DNA of 64,000 bases from Dactylosporangium sp. AC04546 (GCF_022095675.1 NZ_JAHYSG010000033.1:1-64000), one strand, 5' to 3'. Positions 7,040 through 15,350 are shown, numbered from the stretch's first letter. A program made the numbers and translations. The notes: generated by a model from the letters alone, not told the origin.

Positions 7040-8322
7040 GCGCCATCGCGGCGATCGTGATCTTCACGGTCGCGTTCGTGTTCATCGCCACCGAGAAGGT
7101 CCACCGCGTCGCCGTCGCGCTGTTCGCGGCCGGGCTGATGGCGCTGCTGGGCCTGGTGCCGGGCAAGGACGTGTTCTTCTCCGAGCACGCCGGCATCGAC
7201 TGGAACGTGATCTTCCTGCTGCTCGGCATGATGATCATCGTCGGGGTCATCAAGCAGACCGGGGTCTTCGAGTTCCTCGCGATCTGGGCGGCGAAACGGT
7301 CCAAGGGCCGCCCGTACCGGCTGTTCGTGCTGCTCATGGTCATCACGGCCGTCGCGTCGCCGTTCCTGGACAACGTGACCACGATCATGCTGGTCGCCCC
7401 GGTGACCGTGCTGGTCTGCCGCAAGCTGGGCATCTCGGCGGTGCCGTATCTGATCGCGGAGGCCCTCGCGTCGAACATCGGCGGCGCGGCGACGCTCATC
7501 GGTGACCCGCCGAACATCATCATCGGCAGCCGCGCCGGGCTCACCTTCAACGACTTCGTCGTGCACATGGCGCCCGTCGTCGTGGTCGCGTTCGCCCTGT
7601 TCGTGCTGCTGGGCTGGGTGATGTTCCGCAAGCGCTTCGAATACCACCCGGAGCGCGTCGCCGAGGTCATGGCCCTCGACGAGCGGGCTGCCATCACCGA
7701 CCGGCGGCTGCTCGTGCGCTGCCTCTCCGTGCTCGCGCTGGTCGTCGCCGGGTTCTCGCTCCACGCGGTCATCCACGTCGAGCCGGCCATCATCGCGCTG
7801 CTCGGCGCCGGGCTGATGGTGCTCGTCTCCCGGGTGAGCACCGAGCGGTACCTGGAGGAGGTCGAGTGGTCGACGCTCGTCTTCTTCATGGGCCTGTTCG
7901 TCATGGTCGGCGGCCTCGTCGAGACCGGCGTCATCCATCGCATCGGCGGGTGGGCGTCGGCCCAGGTCGGTGGCGACTACTTCGTCGCCGCCACCGGGCT
8001 GCTGTTCGGCTCGGCGGTCCTGGGGGCGTTCTTCGACAACATCCCGTACGTGGCGACGATGGCCCCGATCGTCGAGGACCTCGTCGCCACCACGCCCGAC
8101 CCGGAGACAGGGCGCTCACTGTGGTGGGCGTTCGCACTCGGCGCCGATTTCGGCGGCAACGGTACCGCGGTGGCCGCGAGCGCCAACGTGGTCGTGCTCG
8201 GCATCGCCGCGAGGGCCGGCGAGCCGATCAGTTTCTGGCAGTTCACCCGCTACGGCATCGTCACCACGGTGATGACCACGGTCGTCGCGTGGGGCTACGT
8301 CTGGCTGCGGTACTTCTCATGA
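7036..8322 (+). CDS. ArsB/NhaD/SLC13-type ion transporter
   Basis: A 428-residue integral membrane protein of the ion transporter (IT) superfamily, with about eleven helices. Conserved blocks include FLDNVTTIMLVAPV and IGGAATLIGDPPNIIIG in the first half and GAFFDNIPYVATMAP and GADFGGNGTAVAASANVV in the second: the two inverted-repeat halves with their re-entrant Asn-Pro motifs. Family members export arsenite or exchange Na+ for H+, or carry dicarboxylates. The TrkA-C protein encoded next favours a cation/H+ antiporter (inference). I chose GTG 7036; the upstream in-frame GTG at 6949 would place the AGGAGG inside the coding sequence. Confidence 0.85.
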   Translation: MSAIAAIVIFTVAFVFIATEKVHRVAVALFAAGLMALLGLVPGKDVFFSEHAGIDWNVIFLLLGMMIIVGVIKQTGVFEFLAIWAAKRSKGRPYRLFVLLMVITAVASPFLDNVTTIMLVAPVTVLVCRKLGISAVPYLIAEALASNIGGAATLIGDPPNIIIGSRAGLTFNDFVVHMAPVVVVAFALFVLLGWVMFRKRFEYHPERVAEVMALDERAAITDRRLLVRCLSVLALVVAGFSLHAVIHVEPAIIALLGAGLMVLVSRVSTERYLEEVEWSTLVFFMGLFVMVGGLVETGVIHRIGGWASAQVGGDYFVAATGLLFGSAVLGAFFDNIPYVATMAPIVEDLVATTPDPETGRSLWWAFALGADFGGNGTAVAASANVVVLGIAARAGEPISFWQFTRYGIVTTVMTTVVAWGYVWLRYFS

Positions 8323-8339
8323 CCGCCGAGGGAGGCGAA

Positions 8340-8798
8340 ATGCGAACCGTTCAGCAACCACTTCCCGGCGTCGGCACCCTGCACCTGCTGCACGCCGCGG
8401 ACGGCCACCACGTGGGGATCGTCCAGCACGCCGACGACCGCAGGGAGCTCGTCGTCTACGACCCGGCCGACCCCGACACCCGCATGACCGGGGTGCTGCT
8501 CGACCCGGCGGAGGCGCGCGTCCTCGCCGACGTGCTCGGCGTACGCGGCCCGACCGTGCACTGCGCGCGGCTCGACCGGTACGCCGACCGGGTGGCCGTG
8601 CTCCAGGTGCTCATCGGCGCCGGCCGCCCGTCGGCCGACACCGGCGTCACCGGCGCGGTCGTCGCCGCGGTCGTCCGCGACGACGAGGTCCTCGTCGCCC
8701 TGCCCGGGCAGTTCCAGTTCCGCCCGGGCGACGTCGTCGTGGTCGTCGGCCGCCCCGACGCGGCCCTGGAGGTGATCGACATCCTCACGGCGGCGTGA
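8340..8798 (+). CDS. TrkA-C domain regulatory subunit of a cation antiporter
   Basis: A 152-residue cytoplasmic protein. The N-terminal half (LPGVGTLHLL, GHHVGIVQHADDRRELVVYD) matches actinobacterial cation/proton antiporter regulatory subunits. The C-terminal half is an RCK-C (TrkA-C) domain ending VALPGQFQFRPGDVVVVVGR, which typically binds a small ligand or cation. GGAGG at 8331-8335 supports ATG 8340. An ATG at 8319 that overlaps the transporter stop (ATGA) is in frame and could be the true, coupled start. The gene order implies it gates the transporter just upstream. Confidence 0.8.
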   Translation: MRTVQQPLPGVGTLHLLHAADGHHVGIVQHADDRRELVVYDPADPDTRMTGVLLDPAEARVLADVLGVRGPTVHCARLDRYADRVAVLQVLIGAGRPSADTGVTGAVVAAVVRDDEVLVALPGQFQFRPGDVVVVVGRPDAALEVIDILTAA

Positions 8799-8804
8799 GC
8801 CCAC

Positions 8805-8839
8805 GTCTCGGCCGCGGACCCGGCGTCCGCGGCCGAGAC
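8805..8839 (+). terminator. Hairpin terminator after the TrkA-C gene
   Basis: A perfect 14-bp stem (GTCTCGGCCGCGGA / TCCGCGGCCGAGAC) with a 7-nt loop starts 7 bp after the stop. There is no T-run, as is common for actinobacterial terminators. Confidence 0.75.
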
Positions 8840-8955
8840 CGCCCGCCGGATGATCCGGACGTGCCCACCGACCCGGTCTGGTTGCCGCGCCCGAGGTCGG
8901 GGCTGATTCCCTACCAAGTGCTCGGTAACCCTTTCCATCGATGGGTGTCGAGGCA

Positions 8956-8961
8956 TAGGTT
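8956..8961 (+). promoter_or_regulatory. Putative -10 box, leaderless start of the secreted hydrolase
   Basis: TAGGTT ends 7 nt before the ATG at 8969. TTTCCA at 8932-8937, with an 18-bp spacer, is a weak -35 candidate. Confidence 0.45.
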
Positions 8962-8968
8962 GTGACCT

Positions 8969-10225
8969 ATGGCTATGCCAATCAGTCGTCGTGCTGTTCT
9001 TGCCGCCGGCGCCGGGGCTGCCGCCAGCCTCGGACTGCCCGGCCTCACCGCCCAGGCCGGGTCGCACCCCGCCACGAGCGTCCGGTTCGACCTCAACGCC
9101 GAGACGCTCGACGGAGGCGAGCAGGTCACCGCCCTCACGCTCGACACCGGGCGGCTCGGGCCCATCGACCCCCCCAGCCTCACCACCGCCACGTTCAGCG
9201 TCCACGCCAGGGCCACCAGTCCGATCCCGATCGCTCCCGGCGATCTGATCTTCAGCGAGTACGACCTCGAGCGGACCGTCACCGCCGTGCGCCTCGACCG
9301 GCGGGGCGACGTCGTCATCGAGCTCGAGCATGCCGAGGGGCAGGTCGGCGGCGGCACCCTGGGGTACATCGTCAGCAAAGGGCGAAACGTCCGGCTCGAC
9401 CTCGCCTACACCGTCACCCAGCACGCGCCGGTCGCCGTGCGCGGCCGGCCGCCGGTCACCTTCCCGCGGTTCGTGCAGGGGCGCCTCGTCAACCCCGAAG
9501 TGGACGCCTTCGGCCACCACGTGTCCGGGTCCGGCATGCAGTACCGGCTGTTCGCCCCGGCCCGGCACGGCCGGCGGCCGCTCGTCGTCTGGCTGCACGG
9601 CGGCGGCGAAGGGGCCTCGCTGCCCGACGGCTACTACGACAACGAGACCACGCTGCGGGCCAACCGCGGGGCGCTCGGCTTCGCCACGGCCGAGGCGCAG
9701 CGGATCTTCGGCGGCGCGTACGTCGTGGCGCCGCAGAGCACCTCGTACTGGATGCAGGACGGGCCGCGGTTCGCGCCGCTCATCGAGGAGATCGTTCGCG
9801 ACCTGGTCCGGCGGTATCCGATCGATCCCGGCCGTGTGTACGTCGCCGGGTGCAGCAACGGCGGGTACATGAGCATGAAGATGACGACCGTCTACCCCGA
9901 GCTGTTCGCCGCGTCGGTGCCGATCTGCGGTGTCGTCGCGTCGCTCCAGCCGGGCGGGCCGACCCTCATCCCCGACGCCGAGCTGGCCGGGATCAGGACG
10001 CCGACGTGGCTGGTCACCTCGCGCGACGACACGACCGTGCCGCCGGAGCCGAACACGGTGCACGCGCACGAGCTGATCCCGGGCTCGCTGCTGAGCCTGT
10101 ACGACCACGTCGTGCGCGACGGCCACCAGTTCCCCGGCCACTGGTCGTGGATCTACGTCGCCCGCAACGACCCGAGCATCGACGGCACCCACATCTGGCA
10201 GTGGATGGCCCGGAGACGGCGGTAG
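8969..10225 (+). CDS. Secreted alpha/beta hydrolase, PHB-depolymerase/esterase-like
   Basis: A 418-residue exported enzyme. The N-terminus (MPISRRAVLAAGAGAAASLG) has a twin-arginine-like signal. Residues to about 190 form a beta-rich accessory region. The catalytic domain has VVWLHGGGEG (oxyanion region), AGCSNGGYMSM around the nucleophile Ser (GxSxG variant with Cys before Ser), a likely acid in SRDDTTVP and a His in RDGHQFPGH. The fold matches polyhydroxybutyrate depolymerase/prolyl oligopeptidase-type esterases; the substrate is unknown. ATG 8969 follows a leaderless-type box; ATG 8975 is possible. Confidence 0.78.
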   Translation: MAMPISRRAVLAAGAGAAASLGLPGLTAQAGSHPATSVRFDLNAETLDGGEQVTALTLDTGRLGPIDPPSLTTATFSVHARATSPIPIAPGDLIFSEYDLERTVTAVRLDRRGDVVIELEHAEGQVGGGTLGYIVSKGRNVRLDLAYTVTQHAPVAVRGRPPVTFPRFVQGRLVNPEVDAFGHHVSGSGMQYRLFAPARHGRRPLVVWLHGGGEGASLPDGYYDNETTLRANRGALGFATAEAQRIFGGAYVVAPQSTSYWMQDGPRFAPLIEEIVRDLVRRYPIDPGRVYVAGCSNGGYMSMKMTTVYPELFAASVPICGVVASLQPGGPTLIPDAELAGIRTPTWLVTSRDDTTVPPEPNTVHAHELIPGSLLSLYDHVVRDGHQFPGHWSWIYVARNDPSIDGTHIWQWMARRRR

Positions 10226-10237
10226 CCGCCAAGTGGC

Positions 10238-10274
10238 GAGCGGCACCGGTGCCCTCGTGCCACCGGTGCCGCTC
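10238..10274 (+). terminator. Hairpin terminator after the secreted hydrolase
   Basis: A perfect 14-bp stem (GAGCGGCACCGGTG / CACCGGTGCCGCTC) with a 9-nt loop, 12 bp after the stop. The outer bases AAGTG/CACTT can extend the stem across a bulge. Confidence 0.75.
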
Positions 10275-10336
10275 ACTTCAATGGTTGACGATCCCCGTCG
10301 AACCGGCCAGGACGTTCGCCGGTACTTCGCCGGAAC

Positions 10337-10361
10337 TTGTCGTGCCGAAGTTGTCGTACCG
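10337..10361 (+). promoter_or_regulatory. Direct repeat TTGTCGTNCCG, possible operator
   Basis: TTGTCGTGCCG at 10337-10347 recurs as TTGTCGTACCG at 10351-10361, 14 bp apart, just upstream of the -10 box of the XRE regulator. The inner part also contains AACTT/AAGTT inverted arms. Confidence 0.35.
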
Positions 10362-10367
10362 GGGGCG

Positions 10368-10373
10368 TACGGT
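10368..10373 (+). promoter_or_regulatory. Putative -10 box, leaderless start of the XRE-NB-ARC-TPR gene
   Basis: TACGGT ends 7 nt before the GTG at 10381; no Shine-Dalgarno sequence. Confidence 0.45.
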
Positions 10374-10380
10374 TGCGGGC

Positions 10381-12717
10381 GTGAGTGAGGTCGGGGAGTC
10401 GTGGGCGTTCGGTGAGCTCGTGCGCGCCCATCGGCGGCGCCTGGGCCTCACGCAGGAGGAACTGGCGACCAAGGCCGGCCTCAGCGTCCGCAGCATCGTC
10501 AAGATCGAGGGCGGGCGGACCGCCGCGCCGCGGCCGCCGACGGTGCGGCTGCTCGCCGACGTCTTCGGGCTGACCGGCGCCGACGCCGAGCACTTCCGTC
10601 GCTGCGCCGCCGGTGCCGCCGACCCGCCGGCGGCGGCCGTGGTGCGGTCCGGCGCGCCGGCCCAGTTACCGCCCGACGTGTCCGCGTTCACCGGGCGGGA
10701 GGAGCAGCTGGCCGCCCTCGACACGGCCGCCGACCAGGTCACGGCCGCGACCGCGGTGTTTGTCGCCGTGGTCACCGGGCCGGCCGGGGCGGGCAAGACG
10801 GCCCTCGCGGTCCGCTGGGCGCACCGGGTCCGTGACCGGTTCCCCGACGGCCAGGTCTACCTCAACCTGCGCGGCTCCGACCCGGCCCAGCCGATGACCG
10901 CCGCCGACGCCCTGGTCCGGCTCCTCGCCGCGCTCGGCGTCACCGGCGAGGAGGTCCCCGTCGACGTCGACGACCGGGCCGCGCGCTTCCGCACCGAGAT
11001 CGCCGACCGGCGGGTCCTGCTGCTGCTCGACAACGCCTCCTCGGCCGGGCAGGTCCGCCCGCTGCTGCCCGGCACCGCCTCCAGCGCCGTCCTCGTGACC
11101 AGCCGCGACGCGCTGGCCGGGCTGGTCGCGGTGGACGGCGCGCACCGCGTCGCGGTCGGCCTGCTGCCGCCCGGCGATGCCCACGCCCTGCTGCGGCGGC
11201 TCATCGGCCCGCGTGCCGCGGCCGCCGAGGACGCCGTCGCCCGCATCGCCGAGCAGTGCGCCCGGCTGCCGCTCGCGCTGCGGGTCGCCGCCGAGTTGGC
11301 CGTCGCCCGCGCCGACACCGGCCTCGACGACCTCGCCACCGAGCTGCACGACCAGCGGCGCCGCCTCGACCTGCTCGTCGTCGACGACGACCCGCGCGCG
11401 TCGGTCCGGGCCGTGCTGTCCTGGTCGATCCGGCACCTCCCGCCCGGCGCCGCCGAAGCGTTCGCCCTGCTCGGCCTGCACCCCGGCCCCGAGTTCGACG
11501 CGCACGCCGTCGCGGCCCTGACCGGCGGCGGGGTCGATCCGGCCCGCGGCGCCCTGGAGGTGCTCGCCCGGGCCCACCTGGTCCACCGGACCGGCTCCGG
11601 GCGGTTCGGGATGCACGACCTGCTCCGCGCCTACGCCGTGGAGCTGGCGCCCGACGGCCCGCGGCTGGACGGGCTGCTCGACTACTACCGGGCGGCCGCT
11701 GCGGCCGCCATGAACGTGGTGTACCCCGCCGACACCCACCACCGGCCCGCCGTGCCGCCGCCCGCCGCGCCGCTGCCGGACCTCGCCGACCGGGACGCGG
11801 CCCGCGCCTGGCTCGAGCGGGAGCGGGCCGTGCTCATCGCGATCGTCGCCGGGGCCGCGGCCGCCGGCCGCCCGGGGCACACCGTCGACCTGTCCCGCAT
11901 CCTGGCCCGCCACCTCGGCGCCGAGCCCGCCGACGCGGTCACCGTCCACGGCCACGCCCTCGGCGCCGCCCTCGCCGCCGGCGACCCGGTCGGCGAGGCG
12001 CACAGCCGCAACGTGCTCGGCGTGGCCCTGCTGCGCCTCGGCCGGCCCACCGCGGTCGAGGTGCTGGAGCGGGCCGTCGAGCTGTTCGCCGCGATCGGCG
12101 ACCCGGCCGGGCAGGCCCGGGCGCTGAACAACCTCGGGTTCGCCGCGAACCGTCAGGGCCGCCTCGCCGACGCCGTCGCCGCCTTCGAGGCCGCCCTGGA
12201 GCTGTTCCGGCAGGTCGGCGACCGCACCGGCGCCGCCCGCTCGCTCAACAACCTGGGCCTCGCCGAGGAGCGCCAGGGCCGCTACGGCGCCGCCGAGGGC
12301 CACCACCTGGAGGCGCTCGCGCTGTACCGGGCGCTCGGCGACCCGCTCGGCGAGGCGGGCGCCCTGACCGACCTGGGCATCGCCGAGCACCGGCTGGGCC
12401 GGCTCGACGAGGCCGCCGAGCACCACCGGCAGGCCCTCGCGATGTTCCTCGACGGCCACGACCGCGTCGGCGAGGCCTGGGCCCGCAACGGCCTCGGCGA
12501 GGCGGCCCGCTCCCTGGGCGACCCGGCCGTCGCCCTCGACCACCACACCGCCGCCCTCGACGCGGCGATCCTGGCCGGCGTCCGCGACCAGCAGGCCCGC
12601 GCCCACCGCGGCCTCAGCGGCGCCCACGAGGCCCTGCACGACCCGTCGAGCGCCCGCGTCCACCACGTGCTCGCTGCCGCGCTGTATGCGGAGCTCGGCA
12701 TGCCGGAGCCCGCCTAG
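10381..12717 (+). CDS. XRE-type HTH / NB-ARC / TPR regulator
   Basis: A 778-residue STAND-type regulator. Residues 8-70 form an XRE helix-turn-helix (RRLGLTQEELATKAGLSVRS). An NB-ARC ATPase follows, with Walker A GPAGAGKT near residue 133, RVLLLLDNASS (Walker B) and the LPLALRVAAELA GxP-type motif. From about residue 520 come tetratricopeptide units (ALNNLGFAANRQGRLADAVA, SLNNLGLAEERQGRY and relatives). Such proteins sense a ligand through the TPRs and switch DNA binding by nucleotide state. The target is unknown; self-regulation through the direct repeat upstream is plausible. A terminator separates it from the esterase gene. Confidence 0.88.
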   Translation: MSEVGESWAFGELVRAHRRRLGLTQEELATKAGLSVRSIVKIEGGRTAAPRPPTVRLLADVFGLTGADAEHFRRCAAGAADPPAAAVVRSGAPAQLPPDVSAFTGREEQLAALDTAADQVTAATAVFVAVVTGPAGAGKTALAVRWAHRVRDRFPDGQVYLNLRGSDPAQPMTAADALVRLLAALGVTGEEVPVDVDDRAARFRTEIADRRVLLLLDNASSAGQVRPLLPGTASSAVLVTSRDALAGLVAVDGAHRVAVGLLPPGDAHALLRRLIGPRAAAAEDAVARIAEQCARLPLALRVAAELAVARADTGLDDLATELHDQRRRLDLLVVDDDPRASVRAVLSWSIRHLPPGAAEAFALLGLHPGPEFDAHAVAALTGGGVDPARGALEVLARAHLVHRTGSGRFGMHDLLRAYAVELAPDGPRLDGLLDYYRAAAAAAMNVVYPADTHHRPAVPPPAAPLPDLADRDAARAWLERERAVLIAIVAGAAAAGRPGHTVDLSRILARHLGAEPADAVTVHGHALGAALAAGDPVGEAHSRNVLGVALLRLGRPTAVEVLERAVELFAAIGDPAGQARALNNLGFAANRQGRLADAVAAFEAALELFRQVGDRTGAARSLNNLGLAEERQGRYGAAEGHHLEALALYRALGDPLGEAGALTDLGIAEHRLGRLDEAAEHHRQALAMFLDGHDRVGEAWARNGLGEAARSLGDPAVALDHHTAALDAAILAGVRDQQARAHRGLSGAHEALHDPSSARVHHVLAAALYAELGMPEPA

Positions 12718-12838
12718 GGGCCCTGCCGGTCGTGTCGGCCCGCGACAGGCCCGGGTTCCTCGCCGAGGCGAGCCCCGCGGGGCCGCACCCGGCCGGTCCG
12801 CGGCCGGCCCCTCGCGGCCGCATCCCTCCGGCCCGCCC

Positions 12839-12856
12839 GTGGCGCGCTGGCGCCAC
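12839..12856. terminator. Weak hairpin between convergent genes
   Basis: GTGGCGC / GCGCCAC, a 7-bp stem with a 4-nt loop, in the 159-bp gap 12718-12876. The rest of the gap holds shorter GC-rich inverted repeats and no gene that I can see. Confidence 0.35.
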
Positions 12857-12876
12857 CCCGCGAACGCCCGCTGTGG

Positions 12877-13614
12877 TCAGCGGCGCAGCAGCTGGATGAG
12901 GGCGACGGTGCCGACGGCGAGGATCAGCACACGCAGGACGGCGGGGGAGAGGCGGCGCCCCAGCCGTGCGCCCAGCTGACCGCCCGTGGCGGAGCCGGCC
13001 GCGAGGAGCGCGACGGCCGTCCAGTCGACGTGCGCGTGCAGCAGCAGTACCGCCGAAGCCGCGGTGTTGACGACGGCGACGAGCACGTTCTTCACCGCGT
13101 TGCGCCGCTGCGCCGGCTCGTCGAGCAGCGCGCCCATGAGGGCCATGTAGAGGATGCCCTGGGCGGCGGCGAAGTACCCGCCGTAGACGCTGGCCAGGGT
13201 GAGCCCGGCGAACAGCGCCTTGCGGTTGTCGCGGCGGTGGCTGGTCCACCTGGCGACGAGCGGCTGGAGCGCGACGAGCACCAGGGCCAGGGCGACGAGC
13301 ACGGGGACGATGACGTCGAACGCCCTGGCTGGCAGCACGAGCAGCAGCGTCGCGCCGGTGAGGCCGCCGAGGGCCGCGCCGGCACCGAGGTACACCAGCA
13401 TCCGGCTCCTCGGCAGCTCCTTGCGGTAGCCGATCGCGCCGCTCACCGAGCCCGGGGTCATGCCGATCGCGTTGGACACGGTCGCGGTGAGCGGCGCCAG
13501 CCCGGTGGCGAGCAGGACCGGGAAGGTGACCAGGGTGCCCGACCCGACGACGGTGTTGATCGCGCCGGCGGCCAGGCCCGCCACGAGCACGGCGAGCATC
13601 TCCCCGGTCGACAT
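12877..13614 (-). CDS. TauE/SafE-family membrane transporter
   Basis: A 245-residue membrane protein with about eight helices. It has the two family repeats: AGAINTVVGSGTLVTFPVLLA with SNAIGMTPGSVSGAIGYR near the N-terminus, and VYGGYFAAAQGILYMALMGAL further on. Members move organosulfonates, sulfite or other small anions across the membrane; no substrate can be named here. I chose ATG 13614 because TAGGCT lies 7 nt upstream; the frame stays open further upstream but reads as low-complexity Arg-rich sequence. Confidence 0.85.
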   Translation of the reverse strand: MSTGEMLAVLVAGLAAGAINTVVGSGTLVTFPVLLATGLAPLTATVSNAIGMTPGSVSGAIGYRKELPRSRMLVYLGAGAALGGLTGATLLLVLPARAFDVIVPVLVALALVLVALQPLVARWTSHRRDNRKALFAGLTLASVYGGYFAAAQGILYMALMGALLDEPAQRRNAVKNVLVAVVNTAASAVLLLHAHVDWTAVALLAAGSATGGQLGARLGRRLSPAVLRVLILAVGTVALIQLLRR

Positions 13615-13621
13615 GGGGTCG

Positions 13622-13627
13622 AGCCTA
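13622..13627 (-). promoter_or_regulatory. Putative -10 box, leaderless start of the TauE gene
   Basis: TAGGCT on the minus strand ends 7 nt before the ATG at 13614. Confidence 0.45.
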
Positions 13628-13856
13628 GGCCGCCGACGGTTCGGTGACCGCCGACACTTGAACCCCGGCAGCGGCGCCCTCGACCCGCTGCCCCGGCGAC
13701 CGGCGCGCCATGTCGCCGCGGCGCGTCCGCCGAGGAGCATGCGGCGGCCCGCGGCTCGCGGCCTGCTCGCGCGACTCGGCGCGTTGTGACCGTTTTCGCA
13801 GCGATCGCGGCGAGTTCGGCGCAGGCTGGGCACCTCCGTGGAGCGAAAGGGTGGTC

Positions 13857-14447
13857 ATGGCTACTGAGGGTTTGGGGGTGCGCCGGCCCGGCGTCATCGC
13901 CGACGTGGTGCCGGGTGCGCTGGTGCGTGACCTGGTGCTCGTCCTGGGCGGCGCGGCGCTGACGGGCGCGGCCGCGCAGGTCGCGGTGAGCATCGAACCG
14001 CTGTCGCCGGTACCGCTGACCGGGCAGACGTTCGCGGTGCTGGTCGTCGGGGCCGCCCTCGGCACGGCCCGCGGGCTGCTCGCCATGCTGGTGTACCTCG
14101 CGGCGGGCGCGGCCGGGCTGCCGTGGTTCGCCGGGGGTGCGAGCGGCGCCGCCGCTGCCTCGTTCGGGTACGTGATCGGCTTCGTGCTCGCCGCGGCGGT
14201 CGTCGGCGAGCTGGCCCGCCGCGGCGGTGACCGCACACCGCTGCGCACCATCGGCACGATGCTCGCCGGCAACCTGGCGATCTACGCGGTCGGCGTGCCG
14301 TACCTGGCGTTCGCCCGCCACCTGTCGGCGGGGGCCGCGATCGAGGCCGGTGTCGTGCCGTTCCTGCTCGGCGACGCGATCAAGGTCCTGCTGGCGGCGG
14401 GTGTGCTGCCGGGGGCCTGGCTGCTCGTGCGGCGCCTCACGCGGTAG
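13857..14447 (+). CDS. bioY: Biotin transporter BioY (S component)
   Basis: A 196-residue membrane protein of the BioY family, the substrate-binding component that takes up biotin, alone or with the ECF energy module. Signatures: SPVPLTGQTFAVLVVGAALG, LVYLAAGAAGLPWFAGG, SFGYVIGFVLAA and, near the end, VVPFLLGDAIKVLLAAG. No EcfA/EcfT genes lie beside it. ATG 13857 has GAAAGG about 8 nt upstream. Its stop codon is the first base of the palindrome that controls the next gene. Confidence 0.9.
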   Translation: MATEGLGVRRPGVIADVVPGALVRDLVLVLGGAALTGAAAQVAVSIEPLSPVPLTGQTFAVLVVGAALGTARGLLAMLVYLAAGAAGLPWFAGGASGAAAASFGYVIGFVLAAAVVGELARRGGDRTPLRTIGTMLAGNLAIYAVGVPYLAFARHLSAGAAIEAGVVPFLLGDAIKVLLAAGVLPGAWLLVRRLTR

Positions 14448-14466
14448 ATTCCGCTATAGTGGAATC
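14447..14466 (+). promoter_or_regulatory. 20-bp palindrome containing the -10 box of the HAD gene
   Basis: GATTCCGCTATAGTGGAATC pairs along its whole length except one G-T mismatch. Its centre contains TATAGT (14455-14460), exactly 6 nt before the GTG at 14467. A repressor bound here would cover a leaderless promoter; a cruciform or terminator role is the alternative. Confidence 0.6.
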
Positions 14467-14922
14467 GTGGGGCGGCCGGCGCACTTCTTCGATCTCGGCG
14501 GGACGCTGCTGGCGCTCGACGGCCGGGACGAGATCGCCTGGGACGACGGCCGGGTCAACCTCCTGCCCGGCGTCCGGCAGCGCCTGGCCGCCCTCGCGGG
14601 CACGCCCGTCTTCGTGGTGACGAACCAGTCCGGCATCGCCGAGGGTGGCCTCACGGCCGAGCGGTTCGACGCGTACTGCGCCCAGCTGTCGGCCGCCACC
14701 GGCGGCGCCGTGACCGCGTACGCCGTCTGCGCCCACCGCCGCGACGCCGGCTGCGGGTGCCGCAAGCCCGCGCCGGGTCTCGTCCTGGACCTGGCCGCGG
14801 CCCACGACATCGACCTGCCGGGCTCGATCCTGGTCGGCGACAGCGACGCCGACCGGCAGCTCGCGGCGGCAGCCGGCGTCGGCCGCTTCGACTGGGCCGA
14901 CCGGTACTTCGGGCGGGCCTAG
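14467..14922 (+). CDS. HAD-IIIA phosphatase, GmhB-like
   Basis: A 151-residue HAD-superfamily protein resembling heptose-1,7-bisphosphate 7-phosphatases. It has the nucleophile Asp9 in FFDLGGTL, the VVTNQSG motif II, a CAH...CGCRKP zinc loop typical of GmhB, and GDSDAD. The second motif-I acid, normally Asp at position +2 (general acid/base), is Gly11, so catalysis may be weak or altered. The start is GTG 14467, directly after the palindromic promoter. It is convergent with the MCP relic, sharing the four bases CTAG. Confidence 0.75.
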   Translation: MGRPAHFFDLGGTLLALDGRDEIAWDDGRVNLLPGVRQRLAALAGTPVFVVTNQSGIAEGGLTAERFDAYCAQLSAATGGAVTAYAVCAHRRDAGCGCRKPAPGLVLDLAAAHDIDLPGSILVGDSDADRQLAAAAGVGRFDWADRYFGRA

Positions 14923-15350
14923 ACGGTATAGCCGGCGATCGCGGTGCGCAGGTCGGTCGCCATGCCGGCCAGCTCGCCGGCCGTGTGGCGGGTCTCCGCG
15001 GCGCCCGTGGTGACGGCGTCGGCGGTGCTCGCCACGCCCGCGATGTTCGTCGCGATGCTCGTGGCGCTCGTCGCCGTCTCGGCGACGCTGCGGGAGATCT
15101 CCGCGGTGACCGCGGTCTGCTGCTCGACGGCCGAGGCGATCGTCGTGGTGTAGTCGTTGACCCGGCCGATCACCTCGGCGATCCGGGCGATCGCGGTGAC
15201 CGTGCCGCCGGTCTCCAGCTGGATCGCGGCGACCTGGGCGCCGATCTGCTCGGTCGCCCGGGCGGTCTCCTGGGCCAGGTCCTTCACCTCGCCGGCGACG
15301 ACGGCGAAGCCCTTCCCGGCCGGTCGGCGAGCCGCCGCCACCAGCCCCGC
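14919..15350 (-). pseudogene. C-terminal fragment of a methyl-accepting chemotaxis protein
   Basis: The minus strand reads GKGFAVVAGEVKDLAQETAR followed by a long heptad-rich helix (RATEQIGAQ, VEQQTAVTAEISRSVAETA), the cytoplasmic signalling half of an MCP. The conserved hairpin tip ahead of it is already corrupt (AARRPAGKGF), and sensor, membrane and HAMP parts are missing. The frame runs to 15449, but upstream of about 15350 it is not MCP-like. It is a 5'-deleted relic; I see no other chemotaxis genes nearby. Confidence 0.75.
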
